From Acidimicrobiia bacterium UBA6912 (GTDB lineage Bacteria; Actinomycetota; Acidimicrobiia; Spongiisociales; UBA5794), in contig DKBA01000229.1 of NCBI GenBank assembly GCA_002450985.1, positions 295 through 9,182 on the forward strand: 8,888 nt of DNA, in the 5' to 3' direction. Positions 1 to 4,906 of the stretch are shown piece by piece. The notes below the pieces were generated by a model. The model was given only the letters and a program-made list of their open reading frames with translations, ran no database searches and was not told the DNA's origin. Both the position numbers and the translations under genes were made by a program. The first letter of the stretch is position 1, and every line of letters starts with the position of its first letter.

Positions 1-1
1 C

Positions 2-925
2 GAGGTGGAGCACGGGGGCGACATCGACTGCACGATCACGGCGGAGAACACCACGTTCAGCGACGCCGCGGTGAGCATCGTCGACAACATCCCGCCGGGC
101 CATCCGGTGGATGAGGCCAGTGTGGTCGGCGCCACCTGGCTCGATGATCACCATCTCGTGTGGGACGGTACGCTCGGCGGGGCCGGTTCGCCGGTGCTCG
201 ACGTCGTGGCGAATCCGGCGCCGTTCGGGTACTTCCCGCTGGCGTCGCTCGGCGTGACGCCGTTCGGATGTCCCGCCAATTGCGACGACGGGGCGTTCCT
301 CCTGAACGTGCCCGCCTTCACGTACCTCGGCAACTCCTACAGCAGCGTGATCTGGTCGGTGAACGGCACCGTCGAAGTCGGAACGGCAAGCGGACTCGCT
401 GCGTCGTTCGACAACCAGAACTTCCCCAACCCGTCGCTGCCCAACAACTTGCTGGCGCCATGGTGGACTGACCTCAACCTCGGTGCCGGCGGCAACTGGT
501 ACGTGGCAGTGCTCACTGCCGGACCGAACCAGTACACCGTCTACGAGTGGGCGAACGTGCCCCGCTTTGGCGACGGCGGTTCGACGTTCTCGTTCCAGAT
601 CTGGGTCCAGAACGGCACGAGCGGCAACATCTGGTTCGCCTACGGACCGTATGCCGGCAACACCGGTGACGGCACCGTCGGAGCCGAGAACGCCGATGGC
701 ACAATCGGCGACACGTACTACTACGACGGCACGGGCACGTTGCCGTTCGGCGGCTCCGGCCTGCAGGTGCAGAGCCTGCCGGGCACGCCGGGCGAGACCC
801 ACGTGATCTCGTTCACCATGAGTGGCAACCAGATCGGCCCGTTCACCAACTGCGCGGAGCTGACCAGTGACGCCTTCCAGGGCGTCAACATCTCCTGTTC
901 CAGCGGAACGGTGCTTTCGCCGTAG
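2..925 (+). CDS. C-terminal part of a large secreted repeat protein (DUF11-like repeat plus NIDO-like domain), 5' end outside window
   Basis: The frame is open to the left edge (GAG codon at 2-4), so the GTG at 5 is probably not the real start. The first 30 or so residues (EHGGDIDCTITAENTTFSDA, then VDNIPPG) match the pattern of DUF11-type extracellular repeats, in which Gly-Asp, an Asn turn and a D-x-hydrophobic-P segment recur. Residues 105-260 look like a nidogen-type (NIDO-like) beta sandwich: FTYLGNSYSSVIWSVNG, then LAPWWTDLN, YTVYEWANVP, FSFQIWVQNG and IWFAYG, which is the usual order of strands and motifs. Six Cys residues, a neutral Asn/Gly/Thr-rich composition and no membrane segment in the visible part fit an exported protein. 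In actinobacteria such modules often end large secreted proteins, including subtilisin-like proteases, but no catalytic domain is visible here, so the full protein's activity is unknown. Translation ends at TAG 923-925, followed by a strong hairpin. Confidence 0.75.
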   Translation, partial: EVEHGGDIDCTITAENTTFSDAAVSIVDNIPPGHPVDEASVVGATWLDDHHLVWDGTLGGAGSPVLDVVANPAPFGYFPLASLGVTPFGCPANCDDGAFLLNVPAFTYLGNSYSSVIWSVNGTVEVGTASGLAASFDNQNFPNPSLPNNLLAPWWTDLNLGAGGNWYVAVLTAGPNQYTVYEWANVPRFGDGGSTFSFQIWVQNGTSGNIWFAYGPYAGNTGDGTVGAENADGTIGDTYYYDGTGTLPFGGSGLQVQSLPGTPGETHVISFTMSGNQIGPFTNCAELTSDAFQGVNISCSSGTVLSP

Positions 926-952
926 GCGCCGCCCGCAGTGGCAGCTTGAAGC

Positions 953-983
953 GAGGGGCCCGGGGCACCACCCCGGGCCCCTC
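953..983 (+). terminator. GC-rich hairpin terminator after the secreted protein gene
   Basis: A perfect 13-bp stem, GAGGGGCCCGGGG (953-965) against CCCCGGGCCCCTC (971-983), has a 5-base loop and starts 27 bases past the stop codon. No T-tract follows, as is common in high-GC actinobacteria. It lies between convergent genes and can form in both transcripts. Confidence 0.75.
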
Positions 984-1005
984 CGCGCCGGCCTTACGTT
1001 GGAGG

Positions 1006-1047
1006 GGACTGCGGGGTAGGGGAGGCAGATCCCCTCCGCCGCAGTCC
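1006..1047 (-). terminator. Nested hairpin, probable terminator of the minus-strand lipoprotein gene
   Basis: The outer stem GGACTGCGG (1006-1014) pairs with CCGCAGTCC (1039-1047). An inner stem AGGGGA (1018-1023) pairs with TCCCCT (1030-1035). In the minus-strand transcript it begins about 17 bases after the stop codon of the lipoprotein gene at 1065. Position and strength suggest termination; there is no U-tract. Confidence 0.55.
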
Positions 1048-1064
1048 GCCGGCTCGGGGGTCGC

Positions 1065-1619
1065 TCACCCCTCCGGGTTCTCGCACAGGAAAGGCCCCCG
1101 TGTCCCACCGCCGTGGTAGGCGAACTCCGCTCCATCGGCGCCGAGCACGATCCGGTATCCGTCGACGAGCACCTGCGTGTACTCCACGCCGGGCTGTGGA
1201 CAGCCGACGGCACCATCGGGCCACACGACCATTTCGGCAACGACCACCGTGATATCGCCTCGGTCGCTGCCGAGCCGTGATGCCAGGTCGGCGACGGCGA
1301 TCTCGACGAGCGGCGCCAGCCGCGGGTCGATGTCCCCTGTGCTCGGAGGTGGGGTCGTCGCCGGCGGCGGAGGCTCAGGTGGTTCGGTCGATGACGGTGG
1401 TGTGACGGTCACGATGGGGGCCTCACTCGAGGGGACGGTGGTCTGGAGCGTTTGCGTGGTGGTGACGGCGGGTGACGGCGCCGCCATGGAGCTCGACACG
1501 ACGGCGGTGGGGTCGGCCCCGGTGGCGGGGCCTGCGACGGATTGCGTTTCGCCGCTGCAAGCCGCCGCGATCAGCGACACCGCAGTGAGTCCGACCGCGA
1601 TCCGACTGCCTCGTCTCAC
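1065..1619 (-). CDS. Putative lipoprotein with Pro/Thr-rich stalk and a conserved WPD...GCPQPG domain
   Basis: 184 residues, GTG start. The N-terminus is a lipoprotein signal: basic MRRGSR, a hydrophobic stretch at 7-20, then IAAAC with Cys21 as the likely lipidated residue; Ala rather than Leu at -3 is a weaker lipobox. Residues 22-97 are a low-complexity Ser/Thr/Pro/Ala stalk including PPEPPPPATTPPP, as in wall-spanning actinobacterial lipoproteins. Residues 98-182 form a compact domain with WPDGAVGCPQPGVEYTQVLV, then GYRIVLGADGAEFAYHGG and a late FLC. I recognise this pattern (W-P-D, G-C-P-Q-P-G, then G-Y-x-I and Y-H) from recurrent uncharacterised secreted proteins of Actinobacteria and Chloroflexota, but know no function. 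The two domain Cys residues could form a disulfide. The gene converges with the upstream secreted-protein gene, and a hairpin follows its stop. Confidence 0.8.
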   Translation of the reverse strand: MRRGSRIAVGLTAVSLIAAACSGETQSVAGPATGADPTAVVSSSMAAPSPAVTTTQTLQTTVPSSEAPIVTVTPPSSTEPPEPPPPATTPPPSTGDIDPRLAPLVEIAVADLASRLGSDRGDITVVVAEMVVWPDGAVGCPQPGVEYTQVLVDGYRIVLGADGAEFAYHGGGTRGPFLCENPEG

Positions 1620-1708
1620 CCCGTCAGGATACGCTCGGCGTCGAGGCGCGCAGGGAGGCCGCCGTTGCTGTCCGTTGCCCGAAATGAGCCGGGCCCGAGG
1701 CTGGCCGG

Positions 1709-2105
1709 GCGTTCCTCGGCGGGCCGGCCGCCGCCCACTTCGCCAACCGCTACGACCTCCGTCGCGTCGTGACCGCCGGCATGAGGTTCGAGGCGATTGC
1801 AGTCGGCACCATCGGGATTGTCCCCGATCCCGGCCTGTCGGCGGCGATGCTCATCGCGCCGATGCTCGCCGACGGCGTGGGGTCGTCCCGGCATCGGCCC
1901 AAGCTCACCAGCGTGGTTCTGGCGGAGGTGCCGCCCCGGCAATCAGGGCAGTCGTCGGGGATGCAGACCACCTTCCTCCGGGTGGGCGCCGCCCTCGGGA
2001 TGCCTCCTCGGCACCGTGCTGGCCACCGGCCTTCGAACCCTCACGGCCGACCGTCTCGCCGAGATCACCCGGCTCCCGCCACAGACCCGGTCACCTGGAT
2101 CGTGA
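1709..2105 (+). pseudogene. Decayed C-terminal half of a DHA2-type MFS drug transporter
   Basis: Frame 2 (about 1709-2002) reads AFLGGPAAAHFANRYDLRRV, then IVPDPGLSAAMLIAPMLADG, LTSVVLAEVPPRQSGQ and SGQSSGMQTTFLRVGAALG. The other frame, from 2004, continues LLGTVLATGLRTLTADRLAE and ITRLPPQTR, ending at TGA 2103-2105. Joined, these give the C-terminal helices of DHA2/EmrB-QacA-like MFS transporters, where LTSVVLA-x-VP-x-x-Q-x-GQASG is followed by ALG-x-x-x-LGTVL. One extra base (or two missing) just after ATG 2000-2002 breaks the frame, and the segment around 1880-1900 (SSRHRPK) has lost the usual Gly-rich helix. The N-terminal half is absent: the frame is closed upstream by TGA at 1685 and the lipoprotein start follows. 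No start codon with a ribosome binding site serves it, so it is a non-functional remnant. Confidence 0.8.
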
Positions 2106-2193
2106 CGGCTCGCTGCGGCGGATCGACGCGTCTCCACGGACCCCCAGTCGCCGCCCAAGATGGTCCGGGCCGTTCTACGCGGATTTCCGTGCT

Positions 2194-2369
2194 CTACTTC
2201 TCTGCGGCTCCAGGACCGGTCGGTGACGACGCCGTGGCGGCGGTGTGCGCCACGTGGCGACACACGGCGCGTCCCGGGAGAGCTCCCCGAATGGGGATTG
2301 GAGCGGCAGAGTCAGCAGGAAGGCGAACAGCACCTGGTCGCCGGGAGGCCCTCCATCACCGCATGAAAG
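2194..2369 (-). pseudogene. Decayed DUF6328-like membrane protein remnant
   Basis: On the minus strand, codons from 2339 down to 2280 read DQVLFAFLLTLPLQSPFGEL. This closely matches the signature of DUF6328 proteins (QVLFAFLLTLPFQ-x-RF-x-x-L), small multi-helix membrane proteins common in actinobacteria. Beyond it the frame is lost; a shifted frame gives RAVCRHVAHTAATA and ends at TAG 2194-2196, recalling the next helix of the family in worn form. Upstream, the expected Glu/Arg-rich helix is replaced by LSCGDGGPPG and no start with ribosome binding site is seen. It lies directly downstream of the PRC-barrel gene on the same strand, so it may once have been the last member of that stress-type operon. 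The assignment rests on one 20-residue match. Confidence 0.55.
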
Positions 2370-2441
2370 GCATGGTCGACACCTTCGTCGCCGGCGGTAG
2401 CGCCACGCCGATTGGATGCGACGGGTGCTCCAACAAGGCTG

Positions 2442-2777
2442 CTACTGGTAGAAGCGGTCGATCGGTTCGGTGAACGAAGGGTCACCGAAGTCGGGCCAGG
2501 AGTCAGGGTCGAAGCCGGGAGCGTTCTCCAACTTGGACCGGTCGGCATCCAGGATGAAACACTGCTGCTCTGGGTCCACGGAAAACGCCGAGAACGGTAT
2601 GGCAAGGAGCTTGTTTCCGATGCCGAGGAGTCCGCCGAACGAGACGACGGCGTAGCGGACCTTCCCGGTTTCGAGTTCGATCATGAGGTCCTTGACTGAT
2701 CCCAGATCATCTCCGGAATGGTTGCGCACGTCGTCGCTGGTGATGCTGCTCGCTGAGAGCACTCTGGGGGTTTGCAT
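2442..2777 (-). CDS. PRC-barrel domain protein
   Basis: 111 residues. The ATG at 2777 is chosen because AAGGAG lies six bases upstream and the family homology starts there; the frame stays open further up but encodes Arg/His-rich sequence antisense to nothing useful. Residues 6-82 form a PRC-barrel: LSASSITSDDVRN, then DLGSVKDLMIELETGKVRYA, VVSFGGLLGIGNKLLAIPF and CFILDADRSKLENAPGF. The tail (WPDFGDP...FYQ) is the usual ending of the short soluble PRC-barrel proteins in actinobacteria. PRC-barrels mediate protein or RNA contacts (RimM, photosynthetic reaction centre H subunit); stand-alone versions are often stress-associated, with no defined ligand. No signal peptide or membrane segment is present, so it is cytoplasmic. 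It is last in a four-gene minus-strand cluster, 29 bases after the 49-residue gene, and probably shares its transcript. Confidence 0.9.
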   Translation of the reverse strand: MQTPRVLSASSITSDDVRNHSGDDLGSVKDLMIELETGKVRYAVVSFGGLLGIGNKLLAIPFSAFSVDPEQQCFILDADRSKLENAPGFDPDSWPDFGDPSFTEPIDRFYQ

Positions 2778-2806
2778 GGTTGCTCCTTGCTCCCTGGTGG
2801 GGCTGA

Positions 2807-2956
2807 TCAGGTGACGGTGGGCGGTTCTGGTTGGGGATGGGTGTCGGAATCGAGTGTGGCTTCGATCCCGGTGGCGAGCTTGGCGCGGTTGCGCCATGCC
2901 CAGCCAGCGGCTGCGGCCAGTGCGCTGATGGGCTGACCGGTGATGATTCGTCGCAT
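2807..2956 (-). CDS. Small hypothetical protein, 49 residues
   Basis: Reading the minus strand from ATG 2956-2954 to TGA 2809-2807 gives MRRIITGQPISALAAAAGWA, then WRNRAKLATGIEATLDSD and an acidic/proline tail ending EPPTVT. The N-terminus is basic, followed by a short Ala-rich hydrophobic stretch (residues 9-21), a second basic patch and an amphipathic helix-like segment. The hydrophobic part is too short for a confident membrane span, so it could be a peripheral or short inner-membrane peptide. The upstream signal is weak (ACGGAAA about 7 bases before the start). Support comes from context: it fills the space between the DUF6458 gene (40 bases upstream) and the PRC-barrel gene (29 bases downstream) on the same strand, as in an operon. 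I do not recognise the family. Confidence 0.55.
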   Translation of the reverse strand: MRRIITGQPISALAAAAGWAWRNRAKLATGIEATLDSDTHPQPEPPTVT

Positions 2957-2996
2957 CGCTGAATTTCCGTTGGCGTGTCGACACGGTCATGGTCTG

Positions 2997-3239
2997 TCAG
3001 GGCTCTGGGTGTCGGGTGCGATCGCGATCGACCACAACCTCGCGGTCACGTTCCACAACGGTTCGTGAGCCGGCGGCGGCGAACGCCAGCGTTGCGGTCA
3101 AACCTGCCCCACCGGCGGCCATCAAGATGACGCCAACGGTGGCAACGTCGACGTTGTTGCTTTCGATGTTGACTGCCCAGGTGAGGATGGCTCCAGCAGC
3201 GAGCAGCAGGACGGAAAGGCTGAGTCCTCCGGCTCTCAT
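2997..3239 (-). CDS. DUF6458-like small membrane protein
   Basis: 80 residues from ATG 3239, which has AAGGGAG nine bases upstream; an ATG 14 codons earlier lacks this and would add a non-hydrophobic prefix. The protein has two membrane helices, residues 6-24 (LSLSVLLLAAGAILTWAV) and 33-57 (ATVGVILMAAGGAGLTATLA), separated by a short polar turn (NIESNNVD). A highly charged tail follows (VVERDREVVVDRDRTR). The opening MR-x-GG, GAIL-x-x-AV and GVILM-x-AG pattern with an Arg/Asp tail is what I know of DUF6458 proteins, small actinobacterial membrane proteins without known function. Both termini are probably on the same side of the membrane. It is the second gene of the cluster, 69 bases after the GPGG gene. 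Confidence 0.8.
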   Translation of the reverse strand: MRAGGLSLSVLLLAAGAILTWAVNIESNNVDVATVGVILMAAGGAGLTATLAFAAAGSRTVVERDREVVVDRDRTRHPEP

Positions 3240-3308
3240 GAGTGGTGTCTCCCTTCTCGTTGTCGATGACGGATCGAGCAAGGACGTCGTATGAGTCGCC
3301 GCTTGGGG

Positions 3309-3452
3309 CTAGGTGAAGACACTCACACCGCCGGGACCGACCAACAGGCCGACGATGATGAGGGCGATGCCGTACACCATCTGACGACGCAGCAGGGCGA
3401 CGATTCCGGCAACGACAAGGACAACGGCGAGAATCCAAAGCAGAGTGGCCAT
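3309..3452 (-). CDS. GPGG-motif small transmembrane protein
   Basis: 47 residues from ATG 3452, preceded by TAGGAG at an 8-base spacing; an upstream ATG in frame (3494) would add a polar stretch and lacks a good site. The protein is nearly all membrane: helix 1 at residues 3-20 (TLLWILAVVLVVAGIVAL), a basic turn LRRQ, helix 2 at 25-39, then the diagnostic GPGGVSVF ending. Such very small proteins with a terminal GPGGVS motif are widespread in actinobacteria; no molecular function is known to me. It is the first gene of the minus-strand cluster, about 70 bases from the palindrome at 3522-3535, which probably belongs to its promoter region. Confidence 0.85.
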   Translation of the reverse strand: MATLLWILAVVLVVAGIVALLRRQMVYGIALIIVGLLVGPGGVSVFT

Positions 3453-3520
3453 GGCGTGGTCTCCTATCCGGTGGGTCAGGTTCTCCGTGTTCATGCTGGC
3501 ACCCTCGAGGGGGCAGAACT

Positions 3521-3538
3521 ACACCCCTAGGGGTGGTT
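3521..3538. promoter_or_regulatory. Palindromic operator candidate, copy 1
   Basis: The block ACACCCCTAGGGGTGGTT contains the perfect 14-base palindrome CACCCCTAGGGGTG (3522-3535). It lies between the minus-strand GPGG cluster (start 69 bases away) and the plus-strand response regulator relic (start 38 bases away). An identical 18-base block lies at 4873-4890 in the same kind of divergent gap. Such a site could bind a dimeric regulator; GC-rich palindromes around CCCCTAGGGG also resemble operators of the CsoR family, so the binder cannot be named. A TAGGGT box at 3559-3564 may be the old -10 of the regulator gene. Confidence 0.6.
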
Positions 3539-3573
3539 TCAACCGGAGTTGGCTGTCGTAGGGTCGGCTACAC

Positions 3574-4070
3574 ATGACGGCTCAAACCGACCCGGTGCCG
3601 TTGGCGATCTCGGTCGTCAACCACTACGAGGCGGTCGTCAAGGGCGTAGCCGCATGTTCGGCCGCTAGCGGAACCGGCTCCGTCCGGTCAGGGCCTAACC
3701 GACAAGTGGCTGGGTTGCCATCGCCATCTATGACACGTTCGCCCAACCCGAGGCCGATCTTGCTGACATGAAGCGCTCAGCAGTCTGGGCGCGGTCGCGG
3801 TGGTGATCTACACCTGGAGTCTGGACCCGGCGCTCATCGACGCAGCGTTGCGAAGTGGAGTTCACGGCTACCTCTCCAAGACGCTCCCAGCTGCCCAGCT
3901 GGTCGCCGCCCTCGAAACGATCAACTTCAGCACCCGGGTCGTCACTGAGGTGTCGGCTACGAGGCGCGTCTCAGTGGGTCTCAACTGGCCGGGTCGCACC
4001 GAGGGCCTCACCGAGCGTGAGGCCGAGGGCCTTGCCCTCATTGCGCAGGGCACGACCAATCACGAGATCG
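3574..4070 (+). pseudogene. Decayed NarL/LuxR-type response regulator, truncated in its HTH
   Basis: Three frames carry pieces of one gene. ATG 3574 starts MTAQTDPVPLAISVVNHYEA and VVKGVAACSA. From 3717 another frame reads AIAIYDTFAQPEADLADM. From about 3794 the third reads VVIYTWSLDPALIDAALRSG, GYLSKTLPAAQLVAALE, NWPGRTEGLTEREAEGLALI and AQGTTNHEI. The same order occurs in the intact regulator at 4907-5578; over the last 89 residues I count about 55% identity. At least two frameshifts and a worn segment near 3660-3715 destroy it. Homology stops at about 4070, in the middle of the helix-turn-helix, where antisense sequence of the DUF2383 gene begins. The acidic pair of the receiver is VNH rather than VDD, although the phospho-acceptor Asp (IYDTF) and Lys (YLSK) are still recognisable. 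Confidence 0.88.
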
Positions 4071-4333
4071 GTGGTCGTACCGTCGAGGTCGGCATCGAAC
4101 GTGATACCCGCATCGGCGGACACCTGAATGAGTCGCACCGTCACCTGGCGACCTCCCGAACCGAGATCGCGCAGCACAGCCACCAACTCCTCGTCGTCGG
4201 CTTGGTCGGCGGCGGTACGGTAACCGCGGATCCCGTCCACGAGAGTATCCACGAGATCCGCAACCATCGCGCAGTCGTCGGTGGTGATCGGATCGGGCGG
4301 CATCTCCATTCCCTTCCCGTCGTCTGCGCTCAT
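3971..4333 (-). pseudogene. DUF2383/PA2169-type four-helix-bundle gene, C-terminally truncated
   Basis: The ATG at 4333 has GGAGG six bases upstream. Residues 20-75 read DDCAMVADLVDTLVDGIRGY, RTAADQADDEELVAVLRDLG and RQVTVRLIQVSADAG, the first two helices of DUF2383 (PA2169-family, ferritin-like four-helix bundle; LID-x-IKGY-x-x-AA, then R-x-x-x-x-x-L-Q). Family members are usually around 150 residues. Here the match ends near residue 86 (about 4076); residues 88-120 are simply the antisense of the response regulator relic, reaching a chance stop at 3971. The second half of the bundle is missing, so the product is probably non-functional although initiation signals are intact. The Gly-Arg at 61-62 and the acidic N-terminus are otherwise ordinary. 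The family is linked to stress resistance in some bacteria but lacks a defined activity. Confidence 0.72.
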
Positions 4334-4536
4334 CGTTGGCCTCCGCAGGTAGATGCGCGGCAGCTACTGGCTGCCCTGGCCGCGTGTGGTGGCTGGTTCG
4401 CCCACCCGCACCCGCCCCCTGTCGGGTGCCACTGCAGCGACAGCGTCGCTGCCGACGGAGTGAGGCCGACTGATGGCCTAGGTGGGCAAACCGGAGGCTC
4501 AGAGACGATCTGCGCGCCCCGAAGGGCAACTGGTAC
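4334..4536. other. Gap between truncated DUF2383 gene and csbD
   Basis: About 200 bases without a supportable gene. A small stem GGCAGC/GCTGCC lies at 4359-4375. A GCCC-TTCG-GGGC tetraloop hairpin, read on the minus strand at 4516-4527, lies just after the CsbD stop and might weakly terminate that transcript. A promoter for the DUF2383 gene may lie here, but I see no convincing box. Confidence 0.4.
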
Positions 4537-4731
4537 TCAGTCGTCGCGGAGGGCAGCCTCGATCGATTCGACGCGTTCGCCGGTCCGTTCCTTGATCTTC
4601 CCTACGAGCTCGTCCCAGCTGCCCTCGGCGACGTCGAGGTCGTCGTCGGTCAGCTCACCCCAGGCTTGACGGGCCTTGCCCTTCACCTGGTCCCAACGGC
4701 CTTCCCACTTGGCCTTGGTGCTCTCATCCAT
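4537..4731 (-). CDS. csbD: CsbD family stress protein
   Basis: 64 residues from ATG 4731, with AAGGAG five bases upstream; the frame continues upstream but that sequence does not match the family. It is a typical CsbD: KWEGRWDQVKGKARQAWGEL, then TDDDLDVAEGSWDELVGKIK and ERTGERVESIEA. The repeated G-x-W/V-K-GK and LTDDDL motifs are the family signature. CsbD proteins are small, hydrophilic, acidic-basic alternating helical proteins induced by general stress (sigma B regulon in Bacillus); molecular role unclear. It is divergent from the intact response regulator, with a palindrome 142 bases from its start on the shared intergenic region, so joint control is plausible. Confidence 0.93.
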   Translation of the reverse strand: MDESTKAKWEGRWDQVKGKARQAWGELTDDDLDVAEGSWDELVGKIKERTGERVESIEAALRDD

Positions 4732-4872
4732 TGCTACTCCTTCTGATCGGGGCGGCACGCCCAGCCGGGGGTGGCCGCCGGAATCCGCCCCCGCGCTCCA
4801 GCCTGAGCGAGTCAGCCGTGGGCAGGACGGTTCTATGCCAAGGCATCCAACCACCTGCCGGGGTGAGCGACC

Positions 4873-4890
4873 ACACCCCTAGGGGTGGTT
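4873..4890. promoter_or_regulatory. Palindromic operator candidate, copy 2
   Basis: The same 18-base block as at 3521-3538, ACACCCCTAGGGGTGGTT, with perfect palindrome CACCCCTAGGGGTG at 4874-4887. It directly abuts the -10 box TATGAT (4890-4895) of the response regulator, covering the spacer where -35-proximal contacts would be made. In both copies the GGTT flank faces the regulator gene. Binding here could repress the promoter by occlusion or activate it if the -35 is weak; GCGACC at about 4867-4872 is a poor -35. Confidence 0.65.
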
Positions 4891-4895
4891 ATGAT
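4890..4895 (+). promoter_or_regulatory. -10 box of the response regulator promoter
   Basis: TATGAT differs by one base from the TATAAT consensus. A start of transcription about seven bases on would leave a leader of only a few bases before ATG 4907, and no Shine-Dalgarno sequence is visible in between. The mRNA is therefore probably leaderless or nearly so, which is common in actinobacteria. Confidence 0.6.
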
Positions 4896-4906
4896 TCGAC
4901 ACGCTG

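Noticed and set aside
1177..2226. Long plus-strand open frame of 349 codons
   Set aside because: Its first part is antisense to the lipoprotein gene, and the rest runs out of frame through the MFS remnant. Its product is Arg/Pro-rich with no family pattern; long chance frames are common at this GC content.
2778..2990. Upstream extension of the PRC-barrel frame to 2990
   Set aside because: The added 71 residues are Arg/His-rich, out of frame with the real 49-residue gene that overlaps them, and the ATG at 2777 has a strong AAGGAG site.
3800..4669. 289-codon plus-strand open frame
   Set aside because: Only the first 90 codons resemble a response regulator; the rest is antisense to the DUF2383 gene and to csbD. 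It is treated as the third piece of the decayed regulator.
4732..4854. N-terminal extension of CsbD
   Set aside because: The extra 41 residues match nothing in CsbD proteins, and the internal ATG at 4731 has a near-perfect ribosome binding site.
4800..4860. Possible tRNA-like element (GGTTCTATGCC resembling a T-arm)
   Set aside because: The T-loop does not fit the TTCRA pattern, and no acceptor, D or anticodon stems can be folded around it.
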